Below are positions 13,801 to 25,030 of a stretch of DNA of 64,000 nucleotides, piece by piece. A program made the position numbers and the translations under genes. The notes below the pieces were generated by a model. The model saw only the letters and a list, made by a program, of their open reading frames with translations. It was not told the origin of the DNA and did no database searches. Origin of the DNA: Onchocerca lupi (taxonomy: Eukaryota; Nematoda; Chromadorea; Rhabditida; Onchocercidae); NCBI GenBank assembly GCA_028564675.1, contig JAOVVO010000116.1:1-64000 (forward strand), written 5' to 3'. Numbering within the stretch: the first letter of the stretch is position 1; each line of letters begins with the position of its first letter.

Positions 13801-16517
13801 TCATTAAATTGCAGTGCATGAATATCTGTGCGAAAAAAAAAAGTATTGCAATTATACAGTTAAGTACTCAATATTGTTGTACTGAAAAATTCAAACAATA
13901 ATTAAGGAGAAAATATCAAACATTTCTACTGCTAACATAAAAAACATGCACGGATGTTACCTAACTGTTGGATGGAGCAACATGTAGACAATCCTTGTTC
14001 GTCAATAATTGCTGCTGCTTCCTTCCCACACAGGCCATCGGTTTCAGCAAATCCCATATAATTATATGATCCAACGTTGATCACTTCTGTTTCACTTCCT
14101 GTGTACCTACAAAATACAAAACATTAATTGAATAATTAATTATCAATTTTCATCTTCAAGAATACAACTTCTATGTTTTCCTACAGCAACATTCTATTTT
14201 TTAAAGTAAATTGACAGAGTAAATTTTGGAACAAAAATCATGAATACTTTTTTGCCCAAAAAAGTATAAAAACTTACTTATAATTCCAGTTGTAATCTTC
14301 GGAATAGCGATCCAGAAGTTTTACAGTTACTCCCGGAGCACTAGTGATTGGTCGTTCAAAAACATCGCGCACACGCATGTAGCAGTTCCGTTCATAAATG
14401 GCTTCATATTGTGAGAAAAGTGGCACAAAATCCTGAAGTTGGTCAAAAAATACAAAAAGAGATGATTTGAACAGAAAAAAAAATAAAAATAAAAAGTCTT
14501 TTGTTCAATTATCCATCTATTTATTGGAATTTACCAATTAAATTCGAAAAATTAGATTACTTTTTGTTCTGGTCTTTCAACAGCTGCTAAATTCTTTTCA
14601 ATGCAGTGCTTTCGAAGAAATTCCCGTAATAATGCGAAAATCAACAAAACAGACCAACAAAAATAAACAGAGAGTGAAGTGAGTAAACTTTTCTGCAAAA
14701 AAGAGCGCATCAAATATATTTGATTCAAAAAAAAACTTTAAAACCACTATTACTGAGACATTAAACGAATTATTAAAACCATTCGTCATCAAATGTTTAG
14801 GCTAAAATATAAATGTAATAATTACAAAGAAAAACACTGCTTAAGATTAGTAATGTAACATTTTTAAAGCATTGGAAGAGTTGTTTTTTAACAACAATTA
14901 CTGTGTGCAAAATTGTCGTTAAATATTTTTAAAAAATATATTTCTATAAGTCAATAAAATTTATTCCACATTTTGATTTTACGTGAATAGTGTAAAATGG
15001 AAGGTTTTCAAATTTTGCAATTTGGCAAAGATCAGCATTAACACCTTATTATCTATTCCGCTCAATCATGACATCCTTATTAAAAATATATTTTTATCAA
15101 CTGAAACTAATGATTGCAACAAAATTAAAGCTGAAATTGAAAAAATTATACTGCTTCTTATCGCACAGATATGAGTTACTAACATTTTACAAATACAACG
15201 ATAATGAAGTATACCTGTTCGAATTCATTTTTGCTATATTTTCGAGATATCCCTTCATATTCCATTTTAATAATTCCATTCTAAAATTCTATTCCAAAAA
15301 TTTTATTACATATGAAATTTGATGATTAAAACTGCCAGATAGAATAGGCTTAGGAGGATTATACGATAGTTGAATAACTATAATTGAACATCGACCCCAA
15401 AAGAAGAAAGAAATTCATGAGATTTGCATTCATAACAACTTAAGGATTAATCGAACCATTCTTTGAAAGAATTAGCAGACTAATAACTTCAAATTACTTT
15501 TAATTATTTCTGAACAAAAAATCTGTCTTACTCACAAATTGTGAATGCTACGAGAAAGAATTCCTATTACGATTTATGCAATTGCCGCGGGATTCCTAGA
15601 TTTCAGATGAATTTGGAATTATGCCTTTTAACGATTCACCTATAAATACATACCTGTTGTAGTGTCTCAGTTGATTTATTACAGCTAGATTCTCCTTCAA
15701 ATTCATTAATATTCCGCAAGTATTCTGTATCATTAGATGCCACAGGATATCTGCATATATGCAAATGCGAACATTTCATTCAAAAGAAAAAAGAAAAACT
15801 AAAGCAATAAACAGTAATTAATTAAAAAATGGCATTCGTTAGTTAACAATTTGACAAGAATAATTTTTTATGTTTGAAATGCTTTTATTATTTAATTTCC
15901 ACTTTTTTTTTATCGTTTAATTTTCATTTTCTTTCGAATTTCGGAAAATTTTTAAAATGAAATTCAATAAAAAAAAAAAAAAAAAAAAAATTCGCTGAAA
16001 TCAAAAGAATAGTGCAATATCCAAAGATAAGAAAAAAGTAGAGTGAAGGATGAATGATCGTTTATTACCATTAATAATGATTCAAATGTGTTACTTATGT
16101 TACAAATGATAATTAACGAGTAGAGGAAAAAAGAAGAGAAAGAGAGAGAAGAAGGAAGAGAGAAAAGGAAATAAAATATAAAAAAGAAAGGAAAGAAATT
16201 TCGATATTAGATTTTTTTGTTTTAATTTCTTTTTCTAAAATATCGCAAGAAAGCAATGAAAAAGAAAGAATTCTTTAGGCAGTTGTTTAATGGTGGAAAA
16301 ATGAAACTTTTGAAAAAATATACTTTTCACGCGTTTCCACAAAGCTATTCCTTTGAGGAGGAGTTGATAGTGTCGTGATTGTTAGTTGATGATGAGGTAG
16401 TTTTGAAGATTGTATTGTTAACGGATGAACGCCGTATATCTTTTGTAATGATTCCGATATCTCAGAACATTCCTGACCGTTTATCGGCAATGAATCCAGC
16501 GCCATCGTTTCATCCAT
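10872..16517 (-). CDS. sptl-2: Serine palmitoyltransferase subunit 2 (SPTLC2 / SPTL-2 type)
   Basis: PLP-dependent enzyme of the endoplasmic reticulum that condenses serine with palmitoyl-CoA to 3-ketodihydrosphingosine, the first step of sphingolipid synthesis; it works as a heterodimer with SPTLC1. Twelve exons in phase, in transcription order: 16517-16324, 15750-15654, 14692-14561, 14432-14278, 14106-13961, 13569-13445, 13311-13218, 12803-12606, 12368-12241, 11991-11865, 11515-11380 and 11094-10872 (TAA), giving 584 residues. One N-terminal membrane segment lies near residues 103-120 (SVYFCWSVLLIFALL). Landmarks: NVGSYNYMGFAE, SDQFNHASLILGSR, VEGIYSMEGS, LDEAHSIG (about 374-381), and the PLP-lysine motif GTFTKSFSAAGG with Lys near 410. 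The C-terminus carries GREMLKRRVGIVVVSFPAT and CLSAAHTKEML. These are characteristic of the catalytic subunit 2 rather than SPTLC1. The first 97 residues are poorly conserved, so exons 1-2 are slightly less certain. Confidence 0.95.
12877..12932. repeat. Perfect 19-bp inverted repeat in an sptl-2 intron
   Basis: The arm AACTAATAATTTTTGAAAT (12877-12895) is followed after an 18-base loop by its exact reverse complement at 12914-12932. It lies in the intron between the exons at 13218 and 12803. It could be a degenerate MITE or a chance AT-rich palindrome. Confidence 0.8.
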
Positions 16518-16534
16518 TCAGATTCAGTTGTTCT

Positions 16535-16548
16535 TCTGAAACAAATCA
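16535..16548 (-). other. Probable spliced-leader acceptor for sptl-2
   Basis: On the minus strand GATTTGTTTCAG ends just before base 16535, leaving an 18-base leader before the ATG at 16517. A very short leader behind an isolated acceptor is typical of nematode trans-splicing. Confidence 0.55.
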
Positions 16549-18152
16549 ATTTAATTGTGATTATTTAAGCGATTACATGCGAATTCATTCAATATAACGG
16601 ACGATTGGAGAGGATTTTTTATTATACATGATATCATTCCGCAATGAATTACAACAGAGTACAAAGATTAAGACAATATCACATCACTGATAGATTCGAG
16701 AAACTAAAATGATAATAACAATGGGAAAATTGCCAGAAGATCAAAACCAAAATTCGGAACAGTGACTGAGTATAGAAATCCTAACGAGATATGGAAACTG
16801 GATAAGAATGAGAGGTAAAACAAGAGAAATCCGGAATGCATATAAATGTATGAGAAGAGTAATTAAAACAAAAAAAAAAAAAAAAAGGGGGAAAAAATAA
16901 GAAAATATTAAAATACAGGAAAAATTAAATTCTGCTGATTTTTTGACTGTTTTTTTTTTAATAAACCAGCTTTTTTTCAATTTTCTTCTCTTAACTTAAT
17001 TTCCAGTTGCAAGCTTTTCAGCTTCATCACTATTTTCAAATGATTTCAGAATTCACATTTCTGGTGTAACAAATTTCAAAACAAAAACAGGATTTACGAT
17101 AATTTTATGCGTAACTGTCAAATACATTATATAAGTAATATGTAATGCATAAAAAGTAAATCCTAAAGAGTAAAAAAAAATAGAAAATATTAATTAATGA
17201 TAATTAATTGACAATTAGAAATCCCACATAGCACTATTACGACATACAAAGTAAAGGCTAGAAGTCGTGGAATGTTAAATTTTCAAAATTTTACATCTTT
17301 GTGACTCACATACACACACACACCCACAGATACAGATACAGTTCCATATAGCATATAGAGAGAACTGCATAGTTGCATCAAAGTATGCATGCATAGAAAC
17401 ATGCTGCAAACATGTAAAAGAAATTGTATGGAATATACGCTAAGATTGATGCCAACTTCGAATGTTCTCTTTAGGATTTAAAGACCTTTGAACTTTAAAA
17501 GATGACCTTTGAACTTTAAAAAATGAGATGACAATGGACGAGGTAACTGACTGTGTCTCTCCCTCTCATCCTACACGATATGGAATGTCCCCAATATCAA
17601 TGAAATGAGGAGGAAGGGGTCGCCGTCAGATTAACCTGCAACAAATGTTCTTACATCGCTTCCAGCAACTCACTCATCATCTATCCTGCCACGATGAGCA
17701 GAATAGGAACTGTAATGATTGTAATTTAAAAGGAATGAAGGCCGTTTATACATTCTTTTCTCTTTCTCTCAATCTTTTCTCGCAATCGGATCGGGAAAAG
17801 ATCAGCACGGACGATATGTGAAAGATGGAAAAATTAATCAGTGATCGGTTAAATTCGAGCTTTGCTAAACTTGAACTACTATTTTTGTATTGGAAGAACA
17901 AGATTAAACGAGAACAGATTCATTGATCTGTTGGATGACAAAGAAAATGATTACTTCCGAGAAAGCTAATTTATCCGATGCTGAATTTCTGACTGATAAC
18001 CGATAGTTCTTGAATTTGAACAATAAAATCCCTCGATAGATAGCGTGACACAACAAATAAGAAATAGTAAAGCCAACAGACATGAATATTGAAATTTTCA
18101 GCCATAGCAATGTACATTTTATCATTAACAACATCGAAAGCTTATGGCTGGC
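16536..18152. other. Upstream region of sptl-2
   Basis: No coding exon is visible. The stretch includes an A-rich tract near 16868-16886, a CA-rich patch (17308-17325), and a GC-richer part (about 17480-17860) holding the DR1 pair annotated separately. The latter is the best candidate for the sptl-2 promoter, about 1 kb from the start codon. Promoter role is inference. Confidence 0.4.
17484..17515 (-). promoter_or_regulatory. Tandem pair of DR1 nuclear-receptor-like sites
   Basis: The segment ACCTTTGAACTTTAAAA occurs twice with a 21-base period (17482-17500 and 17503-17521). The second copy reads TGACCTTTGAACT, on the opposite strand AGTTCAAAGGTCA, which is a DR1 half-site pair of the kind bound by HNF4/RXR-type receptors; the first copy differs at one base (AGACCT). 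They lie about 970 bases upstream of the sptl-2 ATG. Binding is inferred. Confidence 0.5.
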
Positions 18153-18372
18153 CTAAGTTTCGGTTTCAATGCCCCGACAAAAATCCATTTTAAAATCTGC
18201 ACCAATGGAAGCTCCAACCGGCCCTACGTTCAAAGCCTTCAATGCTAACCATTGCGACCCTCTTACTCGTTGCGGCTAGGTTTCTTCTTTTTGAACACAA
18301 GCCATGCGACGGTTGAGGATAAGTCTTCCGCTCAAGCGCCATTCATTTTCAGGGTTGTATTGTGATAAATTA
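18153..18372 (-). pseudogene. GC-richer island with a minus-strand reading frame broken by one TAG
   Basis: Base composition here is clearly richer in G and C than the flanks. On the minus strand one frame reads through LSGRLILNRRMACVQKEET, a TAG at 18278-18276, then RGSQWLALKALNVGPVGASI and ADFKMDFCRGIETET before a TAG at 18155-18153. There is no convincing start codon. I do not recognise the family. It may be a pseudogene, a fragment of a dispersed repeat, or a non-coding RNA whose translation is meaningless. Confidence 0.35.
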
Positions 18373-20681
18373 TCATTTGTTCAAGAATTCAGAATAATGA
18401 TATGACATTCATTCATTCAAATGAAATCCGATTGCAATCCAGTATGAAACCGATATACTATCAGTAGATAAGTATTTTATCATTAGTGTAATAGCTATGA
18501 CATTTATAATAATTCTTTCGATAGCGATGCTAGTGAAAATAATTTAATTCAGTTTTGGTTCCACCGGAACTCCCAATATGCAAATTTTTTTTTAGCTCTT
18601 CATGAATCGAGATCAAATCTCGAGACTATGTTACGTTTGGAACATTTGATCGCAAAATTTGTATTTTTCCTTCGTAAACAAATAGTGAAACATTTCAAGC
18701 ACTCAAAAATGACATATAACAGCTTCTTGGTTATAATGAGAATCTATTCATATTGAAATTTAAATATGAAATTAAAAGTGCAGCCAATCACCAAAACATT
18801 ATGCAAAGCGAATGAACGTTCTCGACATGCTGAGCATAATATTACAAAATATTTTTTGTAAAAGATCATTACCGCTGATAGAAGAGATGCAATATCATTG
18901 TGCAATGATTTGTAACCCTGTGTTGAATGTTGATAAACAATGAAAAATAATATATGTGCTTCTTTCCTTTTGGATGTTCATAGATGAATGTGATATTAAA
19001 ATGCAGGAAAATTAAATTTGAACGAGGATTTGATTAAAATAAAGTTCAAAAATGGAATAAATCAAATTTTATAACTATGATGTACGGAATGGTAGAATTA
19101 GTTATAGGTTAGACGAATTTCATGGTCAAAAATAATTGAAGTAATCTATGCAGTCTGTAACTCATTGCACTTAGTTATGTAATTAATTAAAGTGAAATAT
19201 TATAAGAAGAATGAAATTTGCTTAGATTTAGGCTAATAATTATTGAATTATTATTATACGAAAATTTGATAATAGACTTATAAAGTTTTAGAGCATTTTA
19301 ATCTTTTTGCTGTCACCATTTATATTATTAGATGAAGTCTGAATTTACTATAAAAGATAAATGAATGTTTCCACTTTTACTTTATCAACAGCCATTGATA
19401 GCATATTATCTCCATGATATTGAGAAACTTGGATGTGCACATTTACTTACGATGAACTACATTCACATGGTTTGCTTTTGGACTTCTATGCAACGCTTTA
19501 TCGATTTATTTGAATTAAAAAAGAAAAAAAAAGAAATACATCGAATATACTGGAAGCATCAAATAACACGGAAAGTCAATATAGAAAGGCACAACCTTGA
19601 AGATTCTTGTTTTTAATAAAATATAAAATCAACAATGACAGTATGACTCGACTAAAAATCCTTGAGAGCTTAATTAATTTGAAAATAACATGAAAATTTG
19701 AATTTTTGTAAATTTAATGAAAGCTTCAAATTTCATTTCTTCCTAAATTATGATTTCTAGCATATCTATTCAAAAACTCTTCCTCCATAATGCAAATAAA
19801 GATTTTTCAGGCAACAAAGAAAATAGGTCGGAAATAAAATAAGACTTGAATAGTTAAAAAAAAAATATGAAAATGCATGAAGTAAAAAATATCGCTGATT
19901 AAGATCGATATAAAAAAAAAAGAAAATAAAGCAACAAAAAATTCAAAATCCAAGGTTTAATATCAAGAAAAATAAGACCGTAAAAAAAGTCTTGCCGATA
20001 GCAAATCTATCACTGGCAGATTATGAATCTGAGGTTTTCTGGCTTCCTAGCTTTTTTTTTAAAGATAAATTAAAACTATTGTGTCAAGATTTATGGACAT
20101 GATACTGGTTGTTATTTCAAGTGATAAATGTTATGAATGATGAAAGTCATTTAAGAAATTTATAAAACCTGGCCATTTGGATGAAGCCCAAGAGTGGATT
20201 TTTTATTTCAAAATTCACGGATTTGATACGCAAAACTACCTATAAAAGAGATTATTTCAGTAAAGATTTTGCAAATTAATACTTCTGTTTAGCTGAAAAA
20301 GTTTATCTTACCTTAAAGTTGAGAAAATCGTAACAAACCTTATTTGTCCTTAATGCAAATTAATGGAAATAGTAAATATTATTTAGAAACTGCAGCTAAA
20401 ATAGTAGTAATTTGAAAATAGTTCTGTTAAATTTATGGAAAAGTTAAGAATATTCTTTGTAAATGATTAGTATCCACTTTTCTTCCTAATTTATGAAATT
20501 AAAATTTAATGAAGAAAAATTAATCGCCAATTTAGATCAAAATTTCGAATGCCTCTTCGCATGATTTTCTTAAATCTAGTTTGAATCGTGAATTTACCGA
20601 ACTTTGGAATGAGAAAAAAAATAAGTGGTAAGAAAGAGATCACAGATAACATATAATATACTTCACAATTATAATATCAAT
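18373..20681. other. Intergenic region between sptl-2 and the innexin
   Basis: AT-rich sequence with A tracts and no splice-bounded coding exon that I can support. The 3' UTR of the innexin should lie in its right part. Confidence 0.55.
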
Positions 20682-23600
20682 TTATGAATCTTCAGTGTTT
20701 TCGTCTTGTACATTTTCTGGTACCGATGGTAACAACACTGTATTTACTTCAGAATCAACTTTTAATTCTTTAACTGGCTTCCGTAAACGGATGAACTTTT
20801 CTCTTACGGTTACATCGGTCAATAAAGAATCAGCTAGTAATGAATTACTAGCATTCTCTTTATAATCATCCATCAATCCACGATCTTCGGAGAGCTAAAT
20901 GATTGTAATTTAAAAAATCAGAAATAAAAATTATTTCAGCAATCATTGCTATCATTATTATTATATCGATATTGCGAAAAAAAATAGGAAATAATTAAAA
21001 ATCATTAAGTTGAAATTAAGAAATTAAGATTTCACAGAGTATCAAAAATCGGAATCTTTCTGTCATTTCTTATTCCAGTTGTAAAAATTTGTCATGAGGC
21101 TGTAAAATGAGCTGAACTTCTGAAATTTGCACTATATATACGCACAATGAAGGTTGCCGCATCATTTTGAAAGATACTAATTATCTTTTTAAAAAAAAAA
21201 AATAATTCAAAGAAAAAAGTCATTTTGGGGAATTTTTTCGAAAAAAATAGTGATTAAAAAAAAAAAAGGGAAGAAAATTTCCAGAATGACGTATGAAGAA
21301 AAAAAAAAGTGTCATTTTTTCAACTTTGTAAAAAACAAACTACCTTTTTTTTAAATTCCATAAAAAACAATCCAGAGAAAAAAAAAGAAAAAGTACCTTT
21401 TCTTCAACTTCATAAAAAGCATTCCAGAGCGAAAGTATCAGATCGTTAACAAACAATACACCGGCATGAATTTCAACCATTCGTAACACAAATAAACCAT
21501 CGCATCGTAGGTAACTTTTCACAAATCGATCCACTTCTTTTGTTTTAGCTAAAATTTTCTTTCATTCTTTCTCTGAATTTTATAACAATTACTATTCAGT
21601 AAGAGTGATAACTGCAATCAATTTTGAACTAATTATTTTGATGGAAATAATCCGAGCATTTATCAAATTTAATTGATATACGATTTTTGCAAACATCATG
21701 AAATTATGCAAGCTTAATTGATTTATGAAAATATGAGGAATCTTCCTATGTCCATTTCGTAAAGATTGCTTTAGCTTTTTTCTTTTTTTTTTTGAAACAG
21801 AAAAGTTATTAAATTAACAATCTTTTTAAAAAAATTCAAAACTAATTTTGAATTCAGCTTATTATAAATTACCCATACCAGAAATTTCTACTGTGCATCA
21901 GGAACACTTTTCTTTTTTCGCTGAATAGTGAGATGAACATTAAGCGATTGCTGAACTACTGAATAAATTAACTAATAAGAACAAAAAACAAAAATGACAT
22001 AATTTAAAAATCATATTAAAACTTTGAAAAAAGAAAATAACCTGAATTTAGTAGACTTACTTTCAGGATCAAATTTCACTTCGGATAATTCCAAACTTCG
22101 TGAAATGAACCAATGGCCAAAACATGGACAAGTAAGGACAATGAACCAATAAAGAAATGATAAAACAGTGCAAAATACAAGAAATGAATACCAGAACCAA
22201 AGAAAAACAAATATTTTTTCATTAAACATATTGATAACTAAAACACATTGTACGGAATATCGTTGAATGTTACCCACTTGTCGAACCTGAAAATATTTGA
22301 TCTTTTTTTTCCTTTTCAATAAAGACAGATTAATCAGAAGGAAAAACCAACAAATTTCAAAAGATCTATAATCAGTTTATCCATAATATACTTCTACTAA
22401 CCGTGAAATCACATACTGAAACACGAGGAAAATAACCGGATGTTGTCCATTCGGTACCATTTACAATATCTCTAATTACATCGAAACCGTACCAACTATT
22501 TGCATCTGTTCGCAAAAATCTAAAATTCAAAAGATGTTCTGAAAAATCATAAAGACTGATAAAATTTTAAGTAAATAAAAAGAAGTTTTATCAGTCTTTC
22601 TGATTTTTTAGAACATTTTTTGAATTTTGTCATAAATGATAAGAAATCAATATCAAATATCAAACTGCATAAGGCAAAATTAAAATACAGCTGAAAATCC
22701 AATTATGATCCATTTTTACGTCAATCGAATGAATTTCAGTCACAATGCTCGATTAGGCAAAATTCTATTTCTTGAATACAAGCGGAATGCCAGACTAACG
22801 AGAAATTAAAGCTTTCTTCGACCTTTTGACCTTTTTTTCGACTACCAAAAAAAGAAAAAAGTTATTTCACTTGTTAAGTATGTTGAGTTGCAGTATTGCA
22901 TTTATAAGATACAATGCTTTGGTGGCCAAATACATCAATGATATGAAAAATGCCGTATAGCGGATATTTAAAAATTTCAATCGTTTATGAACTTCAATTT
23001 TGCGCCTGTAAAAATTTGTTTTTTTTTTTTGAAAATATTGAAATTGCTTAATTAAAATGATATAGGTTAAAAAGGAAAAAGCTGAAAGTCATATGGCAAC
23101 AGAACTTGAATATTCTTCGATGAAATTTCAAAGCATTTTGCATATGACGCGTTAGAGTTTCAATATTTCGATTTCTTGTACTTTCATCAATATTTGATGG
23201 ATCCATTGCCTTCTCGATTATTTCATGAATTCGTATTCCTGAAAGAACAAAAAAATAAATAAATAAAGGAAAGACTGGATCAATGAATAAAAAATTATTT
23301 TTTCAAAAAATCAATAAATTTTTTCATTCACTATTACGCAAAATGGATATAATTTCTTTGAAATAACAAATGAATATTCACCTGAACTAAACGACAGGTA
23401 ATTCCAAAATATGCTTGGTACTCGGAAGCATGCAGCTTGTAGAAGTAAAAAGAATGGTACCCATTTGTAGTACGATAATTGTCGTTCCGGTGTATATCTT
23501 TCGTTTTGTTTCAATGTTGCTACGTGAACGTCCGGTTGTACATAATACGTGTCACGTGACCAACAGTAATTTTCTGCATACTGAATTAAGGATTAGTATA

Positions 23601-24113
23601 GGCTTAGAAGTAATTAATTGAAATATTAGTAAGAAAAATTAAACATTCAATGAATTATAAGTTTAAATTTAAGTAGATAAATTTCAACAGATTAGTTAAA
23701 TTACTGATTGTAGTCAATGGTTAGATATAAGGTTATATCTATATTAGGAGAGATGTACTGCACTGAAAGAATACATTGATTTATTTGATTCGAATTCTTT
23801 CAAGGAATAATTTTCAATTTAATTTATAATATTGCCATTAATTGTTTTTTTTAAATTAATGCATTAAAATCTAAAATTTTAAAATGCATTTTTTTAAATT
23901 CCAAAAAAAAAAGAGCACTTGTTCCCAGGATCCAGGAAATTTGTTAGGAAACATGCATTCCAATGGTCGACCACCAAATTGCTTGAAACTTATCAATACA
24001 GCAAATGCAAGCAGAATATTACTGCTATAAAGATAATGCAACCGATCGGTAGCATCGTCGTCTTCTTTTGGTGACAAATATCGAACCATTGAAATTAGTG
24101 ATTCGATCATCAT
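20682..24113 (-). CDS. Innexin (gap-junction channel subunit), proximal-start isoform
   Basis: Innexins form invertebrate gap junctions and hemichannels in the plasma membrane. Eight exons in phase: 24113-23919, 23580-23382, 23238-23106, 23005-22871, 22519-22402, 22286-22061, 21548-21397 and 20894-20682 (TAA), giving 456 residues with four membrane spans. Exon 1 carries DRLHYLYSSNILLAFAVL (TM1) and the first loop cysteine (GRPLECM, Cys53). Exon 2 has YAENYCW (second E1 cysteine) and the family signature YYKWVPFFLLLQA (102-114). Exon 4 gives TM3 (YLATKALYLINAILQLN). Exons 5-6 hold E2 with cysteines in YFPRVSVCDF and NIQRYSVQCVLVINMFNEKI and TM4 (FVFLWFWYSFLVF). The cytoplasmic tail contains RFVKSYLRCDGLFVLRMVEI and an acidic end. 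The donor of exon 1 (GTGCTC) is weak. I cannot say which C. elegans innexin is the ortholog. Confidence 0.93.
22522..22628. repeat. Long hairpin at an innexin 3' splice site
   Basis: Two arms of about 45 bases, 22522-22566 and 22585-22628, are near-perfect reverse complements. The shared core pairs ATAAAGACTGATAAAA with TTTTATCAGTCTTT, separated by a loop of about 18 bases. The hairpin occupies the 3' end of the intron that precedes the exon at 22519-22402, so its base touches the acceptor. It may be a MITE remnant. Confidence 0.8.
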
Positions 24114-24812
24114 CTTAGTATACCTGTCTCACTTATTACTGGCAGCAAAATTAAAAGGTTAGCGATCGTAATCGATAGCTATAAATTTTAAACAAAATTC
24201 AGTTTTTTGTAAAAAAAAAAAAGAAAAAAAAGATTATTGCCAAGATGAAGCGAAACGAAATTTAGTATGTGCAATTTAATACTTTAATATATCGGCAAAT
24301 AAATAAATATATAAATGGATCAAATAAATCAGAGTTAACTTGAAAGTAATTACGCAGACAACAATGAAGAATTCACGAATTTTTTAGACATTGTCCTTCT
24401 CTCCTTGGAATACTTTTTACTTTTCGTCAACTTTCTTTGAAGCATAAAGCGTTAAACATCATAATTGTAGCACTCATCGACCATTTGTTGCACTTTTTTT
24501 TTTGGAATAGCAAAAGGATAGTTTGTGGAAATTTTCATTCCTTTTTTTTTAAACTAAGAGAAGTTCAACATGTAGAAAAAATATTGGAAAATCAATCGAT
24601 TTCGAACATACCTAAACATTATGACCATTGAATATACGAAAACTTTCTGCAAATTTTCACTTCTACCGCTATCTTTATCTTCATGCATGCACACTCAAAA
24701 TGCAAACATCGTTATAAACAATCAGTTATTAGTGTTTTCTTTTACATTTATCAGCAATAATTTGTGCTGCTCAAACAAAGAAATTCAAACTGTGATTTTA
24801 AGAGGTGATTTG

Positions 24813-25030
24813 GTGGCACTGTTTTTATCACAATCATCAGAGAAATAAGATAATTTAGTAATATCAATTTTATCATAATCATAAGAGAAATAAGCTAATT
24901 TGGTGTATCAATTTCATTATCATGAGAAAGAGAGAGAAAGAAGTGAATTTATGTGTAACAAATTAGCTATTTCACTGATAAGATTTCTCATTATAACTAT
25001 GGCAGAAATGAGATAATTTGGTGGTAAACA
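24813..25030. repeat. Degenerate tandem repeat
   Basis: The phrase ATCATAAGAGAAATAAGCTAA and close variants (ATCATCAGAGAAATAAGATA, then GGCAGAAATGAGATAATTTG), each followed by TTAGT or TTGGTG, recurs three to four times with irregular spacing. Confidence 0.5.

Noticed and set aside
22819..22832. GACCTTTTGACCT as a nuclear-receptor site
   Set aside because: Half-sites are spaced by two bases in a T-rich intron and look like a low-complexity coincidence.
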